NCBI GenBank assembly: GCA_028692395.1
Contig: JAQUXP010000028.1
Span: forward strand, 1 to 48,578
DNA: 48,578 nucleotides
Source of the DNA: Lachnospiraceae bacterium
GTDB taxonomy: Bacteria; Bacillota; Clostridia; Lachnospirales; Lachnospiraceae
Reading direction: 5' to 3'
A program made the translations under genes and the position numbers. Positions 1 through 7,839 of this stretch are shown piece by piece. The notes beneath the pieces were generated by a model. The model saw only the letters and a list, made by a program, of their open reading frames with translations. It was not told where the DNA came from and searched no databases. The number at the start of each line of letters is the position of its first letter. Position 1 is the first letter of the stretch.

Positions 1-33
1 AATTTACAACTCCTCCTCCCGTGCTTTGTAGTG

Positions 34-49
34 TAGCTTCTTGAAGCTA
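34..49. promoter_or_regulatory. Small dyad upstream of ABC operon
   Basis: TAGCTTC-TT-GAAGCTA is a perfect 7-bp inverted repeat with a 2-nt centre. It lies about 80 bases before the first gene. It could be an operator for the operon or the remains of a terminator from an upstream gene outside the window. No promoter hexamers were assigned with confidence here. Confidence 0.3.
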
Positions 50-96
50 TTATTACATGAAGAAGAGGTTTTGAAAATCTTTCATTACTATTTGTG

Positions 97-116
97 CCGC
101 GCCCGAAGGCGCGCGG
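97..116 (+). promoter_or_regulatory. GC-rich hairpin just before the first ribosome binding site
   Basis: CGCGCC-CGAA-GGCGCG forms a 6-bp GC stem with a four-base loop. It ends a few bases before the GGAG ribosome binding site of the lipoprotein gene. It might limit ribosome access or insulate the transcript; this is inference. Confidence 0.3.
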
Positions 117-129
117 AATGGAGATTTCT

Positions 130-957
130 ATGAAAAAAACCATTACTATCTTATTTTTATTTGTATTAATCCAATCCGGCTGCGGAACACAGGCTGTCAC
201 ATCAACCAGCAGTGCCAAACTTGACATTGTCCAACATCCCGCATCCACTCCGGTCATTACAGAACAGGCAAACGCTTCCTCTTCTTCTGTTTCCACTGCC
301 ACGCCTACAAAGGATCCTGCCGAAGCCGCTGCTTATCCCACCGCCTCACCGGAGGATAATTATCTGCACTTAGGAGATAAAGAAAATGAAACAAAAAATT
401 TGGAAGAAATGAAAGATTATCTGGTTTCCAAAGAAGACAATATTACTTTTCAGAATATAGAGTATCAGGTGACTGCATGTCGTTTTTCCAAAAGTCTGGC
501 TCCAGAACATCCTGATTGTATGGCGTCCTGGGCTCCAGAGCTCTATCAGACTACAGCTGCTTACGGCAGACTCTATGATTTTGTTACCTATGTGAATCTG
601 CGAATGAAAAATGTCGGAACCAAAACGCAGCAAGTTTATACCCCTGCCTGTGTTGTTACTTTCGCTGGAAAAACCGATACAGGTAACTCCACAGATCTTT
701 CTCAGATAACCTCTCTGGGTGAGTGCATCTACAATTACCCGATTCAGTCAACTAACGAAATAACTTCTATGTGTTACTCTCTGGCTCCAGGTGAGGAATA
801 TAACCTTCAGCTTGCGTATCTGATGCAGGCGCATTGTATCGGGTATCGCTATTATCTTCCGCTGGTGGATGGAACCATAGATCGACAGCTGCTTAGAGGA
901 ACAGAAAAATTCATATATCTGGGGGAAGTATTAGATGAAAGCACTCTTGAAGCTTGA
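130..957 (+). CDS. Lipoprotein with extracellular beta-domain, ABC operon
   Basis: Predicted secreted lipoprotein of about 275 residues. The chosen ATG (130) has a GGAG site eight bases upstream; an in-frame GTG at 94 lies in a GC-rich hairpin and is less likely. The N-terminus has Lys-Lys, a hydrophobic run and a lipobox ending in Gly-Cys (Cys18), so the mature protein should be lipid-anchored outside. A Ser/Thr/Ala/Pro-rich linker (about residues 20-75) precedes a globular domain containing a 'NLRMKNVG' strand. That resembles the Ig/telokin-like domains of DUF4352/DUF5067-type proteins, but the family assignment is uncertain. It is the first gene of a six-gene operon and overlaps the next gene by 23 bases. 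A role as extracytoplasmic partner of the transporter is inferred from position. Confidence 0.75.
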   Translation: MKKTITILFLFVLIQSGCGTQAVTSTSSAKLDIVQHPASTPVITEQANASSSSVSTATPTKDPAEAAAYPTASPEDNYLHLGDKENETKNLEEMKDYLVSKEDNITFQNIEYQVTACRFSKSLAPEHPDCMASWAPELYQTTAAYGRLYDFVTYVNLRMKNVGTKTQQVYTPACVVTFAGKTDTGNSTDLSQITSLGECIYNYPIQSTNEITSMCYSLAPGEEYNLQLAYLMQAHCIGYRYYLPLVDGTIDRQLLRGTEKFIYLGEVLDESTLEA

Positions 958-1738
958 ATTCCGGCGTTTCTGGAATAATAAATTGGTTTTTGTGTCGCTG
1001 GGTATTGGATGTCTGTTATCCCTGCTCCAGTTTTTTATGATCGTCTATCCCAATCATGGTGCTATTTTGCAGAAAGTCTATCCTGTCAGTCTGTTTGCCG
1101 TGTGGATGGGCGGTGAAGGTTACAGTGTGTACGGTGCGCTTTACTATATGGCCGCACCGCTTTTAATTGCACTGCCTTATAATGGTTCTTTAAAAGAGGA
1201 CATGAAGCAGGGATACCTGAAAAATATTCTTGTTCGGGAACAGAAGTTCAAATATTTTCTTTCAAAATATATAGTATGTCTCTGTTCTGCGCTTTTGGCC
1301 ATTCTTCCTCTTGTTTTGAACTTTACCCTGGCCGGAATGATCTGCCCCGGGCTGATTCCTCAGCCTAATCCCAGTCTTTTTCCGGTTTTCTCTTATGGAC
1401 TCTGGGCTGACCTGTTCTATGTTCATCCTTATGTCTATGTATTGTTGTATCTTCTGCTGGACTTCTTTTTCTGGGGTCTGATGAGCACCTTAAGCCTGCT
1501 TGCCAGCTTTTTTACTGAATATGCTGCTACAGCCAAACTGATTCCTTTTCTTCTGCAGCTTCTGCTGCACGGAGCCCATATTCTGTTTCCGACAACAGCT
1601 GCATCTCCCTCTATGTTCCTGCGTCCAAGTCAGCCTATGGTTGTTTCATCCGGCATTCTGCTGTTAGAGATTTCGGGTCTGATACTCTGTGCTGTTGTTT
1701 ATTTTGTGTTGGGGATGAAGGAGGAACTGTATGCATAA
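935..1738 (+). CDS. ABC-2 type membrane permease
   Basis: Integral membrane protein of 267 residues with about six hydrophobic segments: one near the N-terminus after a basic LEFRRFWNNK stretch, others at roughly 70-90, 110-135, 165-195, 205-225 and 240-260. The basic start followed by a helix, with no sugar-permease signature, is typical of ABC-2 export or immunity permeases. It overlaps the preceding lipoprotein gene by 23 bases and the following gene by 8, so translation is probably coupled. It most likely forms part of the channel driven by the ATPase at 3852-4484. Substrate unknown. Confidence 0.7.
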   Translation: MKALLKLEFRRFWNNKLVFVSLGIGCLLSLLQFFMIVYPNHGAILQKVYPVSLFAVWMGGEGYSVYGALYYMAAPLLIALPYNGSLKEDMKQGYLKNILVREQKFKYFLSKYIVCLCSALLAILPLVLNFTLAGMICPGLIPQPNPSLFPVFSYGLWADLFYVHPYVYVLLYLLLDFFFWGLMSTLSLLASFFTEYAATAKLIPFLLQLLLHGAHILFPTTAASPSMFLRPSQPMVVSSGILLLEISGLILCAVVYFVLGMKEELYA

Positions 1739-2324
1739 AAAAACAGTAAATAAAAAATATCTGTGTTTCACAGTACTCATCCTCATCTACTGCGTCTGTT
1801 TTATTGTTCAGACTCTGCACCTGAAAAAACTTTATCCTGACCCACCTGTTAACCTGGTTGCCTATGAATCAACATTTTCCACAGAAGGCTACCAGATAGC
1901 ACTTGCCAACTGGAATATCCAAAATTATTCCGACACGGTAAAGCAATGGCCAGTTTTGGAATCCGCTTATCAGGATATGGGGGCATGGTCGAATCCTGAC
2001 TATATCATCTATACCGATCTCATCATCACCAATACCTCCGCTGCGGCTGACACTTATCTGGACATAACCCGATTTAACTTTGAATCAGGATCCTGGAGCA
2101 ATGGCATCTCACTGGATGGATTTCAGTTGCTAAATCCTGGATATCGTCTATCCAACGTACAGGTTCCGGCAGGAGAGCAGTTGACGCTTCATCTGACCTG
2201 TAATATATACCGTATGCATTTTTCTGATTCTCTCTGGAAAAACATACGTAACCGCTCGTTTGGTCTTACATTGACCTATTACCCCCAGAAGATTCTATTA
2301 ACGGGAGAGAAGATAAAATTATGA
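1731..2324 (+). CDS. Membrane-anchored extracellular beta-domain protein
   Basis: Protein of 197 residues. Residues about 10-28 form one hydrophobic segment after a Lys-rich start, a signal anchor without a lipobox cysteine. The rest is soluble and looks like an all-beta domain, with 'YIIYTDLIITNTSAA' recalling the 'FVTYVNLRMKNVG' strand of the lipoprotein at 130-957. The operon therefore encodes two related-looking outer-face domains, one lipid-anchored and one helix-anchored. It overlaps the next gene by 4 bases (ATGA). Function unknown; a receptor, immunity or gating part of the transporter is plausible. Confidence 0.6.
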   Translation: MHKKTVNKKYLCFTVLILIYCVCFIVQTLHLKKLYPDPPVNLVAYESTFSTEGYQIALANWNIQNYSDTVKQWPVLESAYQDMGAWSNPDYIIYTDLIITNTSAAADTYLDITRFNFESGSWSNGISLDGFQLLNPGYRLSNVQVPAGEQLTLHLTCNIYRMHFSDSLWKNIRNRSFGLTLTYYPQKILLTGEKIKL

Positions 2325-3064
2325 CTACTTTTACAAAATTACGGCTTTCACGTATATGCATGATTTTGATTGTATTATCTGTTTCTTTCATGCTGTACAT
2401 ACGCAACTATGCCGCTGTCTCCGGCACAGTTTTTTGTCTGGCAGATCTTTATATGGTTTACGTTTCTGACTGGTGTCAGGCCTTATTGCTCCTTCCCATC
2501 TTCTTTATGATTTTGACACACATGTTGAGCTTTGAAGAACGTATCGCCGTATATGTACTTCGCTCCTCCAGAAAAAAAATATGGATGCTTCGCATGCTGT
2601 TTGTTCTGAAAACCGGTTTTTTCTATCTGCTGATTCTTTATATTGTAACAGCCATCCTTGGACTGACAGCAGGGATTTCCCTCTGCAACTGGAATACCCT
2701 GGATTCCATGGGATATATGATGAATGCTGGGCAGCCCCTGGAATCTCTTTCTCTATGGCAGATTGTCCCCGGGTGCATTCTGGTAAATCTATGCACTATA
2801 TACTTTTGGGGTGGATGTTTTCTTATCTTTCAATGGATGTGGCAGAAGAAAGTCTTGTCTTGGATCCTATGCACTGTATTGGAATTTCTTTTGCTGCTAA
2901 CCCCGCTTTGGAAGACAGTGTTTTCTATTAATTATATGAATTGGAGGACGATCAGCTGGCTTTATACAACGGTCACGTTTTGTGCAGTCTTCCTGGCATT
3001 TATGATGTTACTGGGTATTATCATCTCAAAGAGAAAGGATTTTCTGGATGCTGTTTCTATATGA
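2321..3064 (+). CDS. Membrane permease subunit of ABC operon
   Basis: Protein of 247 residues with about six hydrophobic helices (roughly 14-30, 50-70, 95-120, 145-165, 175-195 and 215-240). The first cytoplasmic stretch is basic. It starts within the stop of the preceding gene (ATGA overlap) and overlaps the following gene by 17 bases. No catalytic motif is visible; it is probably a second channel subunit of an ABC-2 type transporter. Assignment rests on topology and operon position. Confidence 0.6.
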   Translation: MTTFTKLRLSRICMILIVLSVSFMLYIRNYAAVSGTVFCLADLYMVYVSDWCQALLLLPIFFMILTHMLSFEERIAVYVLRSSRKKIWMLRMLFVLKTGFFYLLILYIVTAILGLTAGISLCNWNTLDSMGYMMNAGQPLESLSLWQIVPGCILVNLCTIYFWGGCFLIFQWMWQKKVLSWILCTVLEFLLLLTPLWKTVFSINYMNWRTISWLYTTVTFCAVFLAFMMLLGIIISKRKDFLDAVSI

Positions 3065-3851
3065 TTTGAAAAATGGCTGGCGAAGAAATCGTGTCCGCTT
3101 CGCAGTTGCCTGTGTTTTACTTCTTTTTCTTGGTGGCATGTCATATCGTGCCTGCGCTTTCGGCTCCTGGAAGATAAGTCTGTGGGACATGCTGATCTGG
3201 GCTTTTCTGGGTGAACCGCCTTATGTTATGGCAAAGGAGAATATCTTTCGGTTCCCGACTGTTATTTTTTTGTTTCAGCTCTATCTCTTTTTTTGTCTCG
3301 GAAGTTATCCTCTCCAGAATCTTGCGCGAGAGGGTCAGAAATATATGCTTCTTTGTCGAAGCAGAAGCAAGTGGTGGCTTTCAAAATGTCTATGGGTCGC
3401 AGTCTCTGTTCTGTGCTATTATATGCTCTTTGTGGGACTTCTTTTTCTCATTCGACTACTCTTTGGTACTCAGGGAAATGCGCAGGTGTCCTTAACTGAA
3501 TTTCCACAATACTCGGCTGCCTTTACTACCCCTGAACTGCTGCTAAACGTATTACTGCTTCCACTGATGATGTCCATAGCACTCAGCCTTCTGCAGCTCT
3601 TTATCAGTATTATGCTTTCCCTGCAGCTGGCTTATCTGGCAAATATTTTGCTGCTTGGTATCTCCGTCTACTGGTTTACACCCTTTATGCCTGGAAACTA
3701 CCTTATGCTTCTCCGTAATCGCCTTGTCACTCCAGATGGAGTCACCTTCTGGCAGGGATGCGTGACAGCAGCCGTTATTTCCATCTTTAGCATTGCCATA
3801 GGCCTGCACCACATGAAAACACACGATATTTTATCCGGGAGGACTCTGTAA
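3048..3851 (+). CDS. Membrane permease subunit of ABC operon
   Basis: Protein of 267 residues with a basic start (LKNGWRRNRVR) followed by a helix at about 15-33, then further helices at roughly 60-90, 115-140, 165-195, 195-215 and 235-255. It overlaps the upstream permease gene by 17 bases, and its stop codon directly abuts the ATPase start. Three distinct membrane subunits plus one ATPase resembles LanFEG or BcrAB-like immunity and export systems more than nutrient import, but no such family could be confirmed by eye. Confidence 0.65.
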   Translation: MLFLYDLKNGWRRNRVRFAVACVLLLFLGGMSYRACAFGSWKISLWDMLIWAFLGEPPYVMAKENIFRFPTVIFLFQLYLFFCLGSYPLQNLAREGQKYMLLCRSRSKWWLSKCLWVAVSVLCYYMLFVGLLFLIRLLFGTQGNAQVSLTEFPQYSAAFTTPELLLNVLLLPLMMSIALSLLQLFISIMLSLQLAYLANILLLGISVYWFTPFMPGNYLMLLRNRLVTPDGVTFWQGCVTAAVISIFSIAIGLHHMKTHDILSGRTL

Positions 3852-4484
3852 ATGAAAATAGAAGTTCAACATGTAACAAAATACATTCGTAAATCCATGG
3901 TATTACAGGATATCACACTACATATGGAAAGTGGTAAGATCTATGGCCTGCAGGGTCCTAATGGTTCGGGAAAGACTATGCTTATGCGCCTGCTGTGCGG
4001 TTTGATTCTTCCCACAGAGGGTACCGTCTGTATTGATGATAAATATCTGGGGCAGGACATCTCATTTCCAGACAGTGTGGGGATTTTAATCGAAAATCCT
4101 GCCTTCCTGAACGATTATACCGGTCTTGAAAACCTTCAGATGCTGGCTTCCATCAATAAAAAAGCGTCCCTGGAGCAATTGAAGGAAGTTATAACTGAAG
4201 TTGGTCTTGACCCGGAAGATACACGAAAATACAAAAAGTATTCCCTTGGCATGAAACAAAAACTGGGAATCGCATGTGCCCTCATGGAGGAACCAGAGCT
4301 GCTTATATTGGATGAACCCTTCAATGCACTTGACTCTGCCAGCATTGAACGAACAAAAAAATGCATCTGGGAACAAAAAGAGCGTGGAAGATTAATTATT
4401 CTCTCCTGCCATAGTGCAGAAGACCTGTATGAAATGTCAGATGAGATCTTTATTATTGAAAATGGAAGCCTAAAGACCTGCTGA
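3852..4484 (+). CDS. ABC transporter ATPase (BcrA/EcsA-like)
   Basis: Nucleotide-binding subunit of 210 residues. Walker A is GPNGSGKT near residue 36, the signature region is YSLGMKQKLG, Walker B is LLILDEP, and the switch histidine sits in LSCHSAED. The Q-loop position reads ILIENPAF, with Glu where many importers have Gln, as is common in BcrA-like exporters. The short length, close to a bare ATPase domain, also fits that group. GGGAGG lies upstream and the ATG begins immediately after the previous stop. It should power the channel formed by the three upstream permeases. It is the last gene of the operon; the next gene has its own promoter. Confidence 0.9.
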   Translation: MKIEVQHVTKYIRKSMVLQDITLHMESGKIYGLQGPNGSGKTMLMRLLCGLILPTEGTVCIDDKYLGQDISFPDSVGILIENPAFLNDYTGLENLQMLASINKKASLEQLKEVITEVGLDPEDTRKYKKYSLGMKQKLGIACALMEEPELLILDEPFNALDSASIERTKKCIWEQKERGRLIILSCHSAEDLYEMSDEIFIIENGSLKTC

Positions 4485-4517
4485 GCAAATTCAGTAGTTT
4501 TCTTCTCTCACTCCTGC

Positions 4518-4533
4518 TATAATAAGTGTACAC
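4518..4533 (+). promoter_or_regulatory. Promoter -10 and GTGTACAC dyad before M56 gene
   Basis: TATAAT at 4518-4523 is followed after two bases by the perfect palindrome GTGTACAC (4526-4533), at about the expected transcription start. The -35 is weak (TAGTTT, 17-base spacing). BlaI/MecI repressors recognise dyads built on TACA/TGTA, so this is a reasonable candidate site for the BlaI-like protein at 6087-6464. Binding is inference. Confidence 0.45.
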
Positions 4534-4603
4534 GGCTATGTTAATTCCCTGGATGCATTGGATTGGTACATAGACCCTTATCATAACAAAGGAGATAATT
4601 TCT

Positions 4604-5728
4604 ATGGAAATTATATTAGAATCGATTACATGGTCTGTATTCTGCTCAGTATTCATAACCCTGGTTCTCACGCTTGTCATGCGTTCTGACCATATACTGC
4701 GCTGGTGTGGAACTTCCTTTTTAATCACAATATCTGTTGTTTGCTGTGTAAGATTGATACTTCCTGTCAAGATACTTCCTATAACGAAAGACATCCTTTC
4801 GAAAGAAATACTGCCTCCGCTGTATGATGCAGCTTATGAGGTATTTGGAAATCTTCGTGGTTTTGAATTGTCATTTATCAACATTTTTAAAACTATCTGG
4901 TTTTTTGGTGTTCTGTTTTTACTGGAACGTTATCTGTATAATATCAGATATTTTTACCGCCTGCTGTCTCTGGGAAAACCGCAGAATGATCCCACTGCTC
5001 TTAAGCTTTTAAAGCAGCTTCAACAAGAACTTCATATGTCCTGTCCCATTGATCTCATAGAGATTTCAGGACTGGCAAGCCCTGCCGTGATTACGCTTGG
5101 AAGAAAAAGGATTCTCCTGCCTAAAAAAGAATATTCCTCTACTGAACTTGCCTTTATCTTCAAGCACGAGCTATATCACTTGCGATACTATGATTTGTGC
5201 TGGAAGACACTTTTTCAGCTGCTCTGTATTCTGTATTGGTGGAATCCTGTGATGCCTGTTTTCCAGAAGCGTTTTTCTGAACTTCTGGAACTGCGGGTAG
5301 ATCAAGCTGTTACAAAATCTCTTTCCTCGTCAGAACGTATGAGCTATATGGAATGCCTGATCACCTGTGCAAAAAATTCCAACATCATCATACCCCCTAT
5401 TACAGTCGGAATCTGTGAGAATAATCTCAAGAAAACAAAACAGCGTCTTGCGATGATTTACCATGGATTTTATGGAAAACAAAAGCTGCTGCAATGTTGC
5501 ATAATAGTTGGAATAACTGTAATTATGTTTTTCTTTCTTCCAGAACCGAGCATCCCGTTTGTTGATCCCACTGGCACAATTGTAACCATCGCTCCTGAAA
5601 ACGCTTACTTTGTCGAACAAAATAATCAGTACAATCTGTATGTGAATGGAAAACTATTTTGTACTCTTGCAACTATTCCAGAGGACTTCAAAAATCTGGA
5701 CATATACCGCCACCCGCAGCAACCTTAA
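4604..5728 (+). CDS. M56 family (BlaR1-like) membrane metallopeptidase
   Basis: Membrane protein of 374 residues. Hydrophobic segments lie near 8-26, 36-55, 95-108 and about 297-313. The cytoplasmic zinc-peptidase motif HELYH is at residues 188-192, with a downstream ELLELRVDQAV helix carrying the likely third ligand. In BlaR1/MecR1 such proteins sense a ligand outside and cause inactivation of the BlaI/MecI repressor. Here the last helix is followed by only about 60 extracytoplasmic residues, so the penicillin-binding sensor domain of BlaR1 is absent and the signal must differ. AAAGGAGAT precedes the ATG. A small secreted peptide gene follows by 20 bases and a BlaI-type repressor gene converges from the other side. 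Confidence 0.85.
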   Translation: MEIILESITWSVFCSVFITLVLTLVMRSDHILRWCGTSFLITISVVCCVRLILPVKILPITKDILSKEILPPLYDAAYEVFGNLRGFELSFINIFKTIWFFGVLFLLERYLYNIRYFYRLLSLGKPQNDPTALKLLKQLQQELHMSCPIDLIEISGLASPAVITLGRKRILLPKKEYSSTELAFIFKHELYHLRYYDLCWKTLFQLLCILYWWNPVMPVFQKRFSELLELRVDQAVTKSLSSSERMSYMECLITCAKNSNIIIPPITVGICENNLKKTKQRLAMIYHGFYGKQKLLQCCIIVGITVIMFFFLPEPSIPFVDPTGTIVTIAPENAYFVEQNNQYNLYVNGKLFCTLATIPEDFKNLDIYRHPQQP

Positions 5729-5748
5729 AACGAAAGGAATTTATCAAA

Positions 5749-5982
5749 ATGAAAAACGTAAAAAAATTATGTCATATTCTGATCATAACATTAATACTTA
5801 CCAGTGCTGCGACACCACAATTTGTCTATGCTGCACCAACTATATGTGCCTCACCAGAGAATAATCTTACACAAACCTATGCAGTGCTAGAATGGCATTA
5901 CAAAATGATGAACAATGTACTACACAAAAGGCAATATAACACAGCCACACATAAATGGGTTGGATCATGGGTACCCGTATGA
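5749..5982 (+). CDS. Small secreted peptide next to M56 peptidase
   Basis: Short protein of 77 residues, chosen from the ATG at 5749 behind AAAGGA rather than from a longer open frame starting inside the upstream gene. It starts MKNVKK, has a hydrophobic core, and a likely signal peptidase I site after VYA (about residue 28). The mature part would be about 49 residues, has a single Cys, and ends in an aromatic tail, ATHKWVGSWVPV. It is cotranscribed with the M56 peptidase. It could be the ligand, substrate or effector of that system, or an antimicrobial or immunity peptide. I do not recognise the family. Confidence 0.6.
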   Translation: MKNVKKLCHILIITLILTSAATPQFVYAAPTICASPENNLTQTYAVLEWHYKMMNNVLHKRQYNTATHKWVGSWVPV

Positions 5983-6003
5983 TTTTAGATATTCTGTATA
6001 GTT

Positions 6004-6070
6004 GTGAATGAAAACAAAGAAGAAGTGCACTTACCTGCTGCAAGTGCACTTCTTCTTTATTTTCATTCAC
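6004..6070. terminator. 29-bp bidirectional hairpin between convergent genes
   Basis: Arms 6004-6032 and 6042-6070 are complementary over 29 bp with one mismatch, around a nine-base loop. The centre contains AAGTGCACTT. The A/T-rich outer arms supply U-tracts in both directions. It separates the secreted peptide gene (plus) from the BlaI-like gene (minus) and should terminate both transcripts. Confidence 0.8.
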
Positions 6071-6086
6071 GCCACAAATCACCATA

Positions 6087-6464
6087 TCATTTTTTCTTAT
6101 ATTCATCCAGTAGATCTTCCAACTGCTTTACAAACTCAGAATCATAAGATGTTTCCGCCAGCAGTCCTGTCATGTTTGACAGCAATTGTGTCTTTTTTTG
6201 CTGCACGGAAGAAATATTCATCTCCTGGCTCAGATATTGTTCCCTTGAAATCAATGGACGAAACGCTCTGGCCATAACAGTTTTGGTCTGTATCACATCA
6301 GCAACAACAATATAGTTCTTCTTTAGCAGCTTATTAATCACATTATTTACAGTGTTTCTGGAAAGTGCAGGATTGATATTTAGAAAATCAGCCACAATAC
6401 ATGAAGTTTTTGCATCCCACAAGATCTTCATAACTTCCAACTCTCGTTTTGTCAAATACTGCAT
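6087..6464 (-). CDS. BlaI/MecI/CopY family transcriptional repressor
   Basis: Protein of 125 residues, the usual length for the family. The N-terminal winged helix starts 'LTKRELEVMKILWDA', a clear BlaI/MecI hallmark, with 'NTVNNVINKLLKKNYI' as recognition helix and wing. The C-terminal third is the helical dimerisation region that is cleaved when the cognate M56 peptidase is activated in known systems. GGAG lies eight bases before the ATG. The gene starts 16 bases after the prfB stop, so it may be read from the prfB transcript, and it converges on the M56/peptide unit rather than sharing its operon. Probable target: the M56 promoter. Confidence 0.88.
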   Translation of the reverse strand: MQYLTKRELEVMKILWDAKTSCIVADFLNINPALSRNTVNNVINKLLKKNYIVVADVIQTKTVMARAFRPLISREQYLSQEMNISSVQQKKTQLLSNMTGLLAETSYDSEFVKQLEDLLDEYKKK

Positions 6465-6480
6465 ACCCTTTTCTCCATAT

Positions 6481-7591
6481 CTATTTTTTCAGTGCAATCC
6501 ATTTCAGATATGCATTGATAAAGGAATCAATGTCACCATCCATAACTGCATCTACCTGTCCACGTTCTGCATTTGTACGATGATCCTTGACCATGGTATA
6601 CGGCTGCATTACATAGGAACGTATCTGGTTACCCCAGGCAATGTCAGTAACCTCACCACGAATGCCGGAAAGCTTCTCTTCCTGTTCCTGCTGTCTTAAC
6701 AGGTACAGCTTTGCCTTCAGCATCTGCATGGCTTTGTCTTTGTTCATATGCTGAGAACGCTCATTCTGACAGGTTACTACAATACCGGTTTCAAAATGTG
6801 TGATACGGATTGCCGATGAGGTCTTGTTGATATGCTGACCACCGGCACCACTGGAACGATAGGTATCCACTCGGATATCCTCATCACGAACCTCAATGTC
6901 GATATCATCCTCAATATCCGGCATAACATCACAGGATACAAAGGAAGTCTGCCGCTTACCATTGGCATTAAAAGGAGAGATCCGCACCAGACGGTGCACC
7001 CCCTTCTCCGACTTCAGGTAACCATAGGCATTCTCACCGTTCACCTGGAAAGTCACGGACTTCACACCCGCTTCATCCCCTTCCAGAAAATCCAGTTCCT
7101 CCACCGAAAAACCCTTCCGCTCAGCCCATCTGGTATACATCCGATACAGCATAGAACACCAGTCCATAGCCTCCGTACCGCCTGCACCCGCATTCAGCTT
7201 CACGATAGCATTACATCTGTCATATTCGCCAGAAAGCAGCGTCTTAATACGAATCGCATCAAAATCCCGCTTAAACCCTTCCAGCATCTCCTCGATCTCC
7301 GGAATAACAGAAGCATCATTCTCCTCATATCCCATCTCAATCAAAGTTTCCATATCTTCCTTCTCAGTAACAAGCTTCTTATAAACATCCCGGTCTTCCT
7401 TCAGACTACCAAGCTCCTTCATCTGCTCCTGCGCCCTCTCCGGCACATCCCAGAACCCCGGTTCCTCCATCTTCCGCTCTAACTCTTCGATCCTCTGCTC
7501 CTTATTAGCGAGGTCAAAGTGAATCCCTCACTTCCACTAATGGTCCTTCATACGTATTAAGCTCAGTCTTAAACTGATCCAATTCTACCAA
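6481..7591 (-). CDS. prfB: Peptide chain release factor 2, with programmed +1 frameshift
   Basis: Class I release factor for UGA and UAA. The full protein (about 369 residues) needs a +1 shift. Frame one starts at TTG 7591 (M/L-VELDQFK) and runs 25 codons to an in-frame TGA at 7516-7514. Reading resumes in the +1 frame as Leu-Asp-Leu-Ala-Asn-Lys. The slip site is CTT TGA C, preceded by an internal AGGG Shine-Dalgarno-like run, as in other prfB genes. In the joined protein the stop-codon tripeptide SPF falls at 205-207 and the catalytic GGQ at 250-252, matching the family. The stop at 6481 lies 16 bases before the BlaI-like gene. A promoter is visible at 7637-7665. Confidence 0.95.
7514..7530 (-). 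promoter_or_regulatory. prfB: prfB recoding (frameshift) site
   Basis: The minus strand reads AGGGATTCACTTTGAC: a Shine-Dalgarno-like AGGG, slippery CTT, then TGA followed by C, the weakest UGA context. When RF2 is scarce the ribosome slips +1 and makes RF2, so the site is an autoregulatory sensor (established for prfB). The AGGG-to-CTT spacing here is five bases, versus three in the E. coli gene as I recall it. AAGTGA and TCACTT also form a 6-bp dyad around the AGGG. Confidence 0.93.
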
Positions 7592-7636
7592 AAGTTTCAC
7601 CCACTTTCATAATAAATTTTTAAACCAAATATCATT

Positions 7637-7665
7637 TTATTACTTACACGCCTTAAACTTTTCAA
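7637..7665 (-). promoter_or_regulatory. Probable prfB promoter
   Basis: Minus strand TTGAAA (7665-7660), 17-base spacer, TAATAA (7642-7637). It lies about 45 bases upstream of the prfB TTG start and directly downstream of the tandem repeats, so prfB can be transcribed independently of secA. Confidence 0.6.
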
Positions 7666-7669
7666 CACA

Positions 7670-7797
7670 CTCAGGAACCAGCCCCTGCGCCGTTCCGCCC
7701 TCTTTTACGCCTTACACTCTCAGGAACCAGCCCCTGCGCCGTTCCGTCCGCTCTCTCTCACCTTACACACTCAGGAACCAGCTCCTGCGCCGTTCCG
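7670..7797. repeat. Three tandem 28-bp repeats between secA and prfB
   Basis: Three near-identical 28-bp units start at 7670, 7719 and 7770 (spacing 49 and 51), beginning CTCAGGAACC and ending CGCCGTTCCG; copy three differs by one C-to-T. The pieces between are pyrimidine-rich (TTTTACGCCTTA-like). On the minus strand each unit can fold as GGAAC...GTTCC with a 13-base loop. With only three copies and low-complexity, non-unique spacers, this is not a CRISPR array. Function unknown. Confidence 0.8.
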
Positions 7798-7839
7798 TCC
7801 GCTTTTACACGCCTTTACGCCTGCCGCCTTAGAACGTCA

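Noticed and set aside
7670-7797. Possible small CRISPR array
   Set aside because: Only three units, the spacers are short, similar to each other and pyrimidine-rich, and no cas genes are near.
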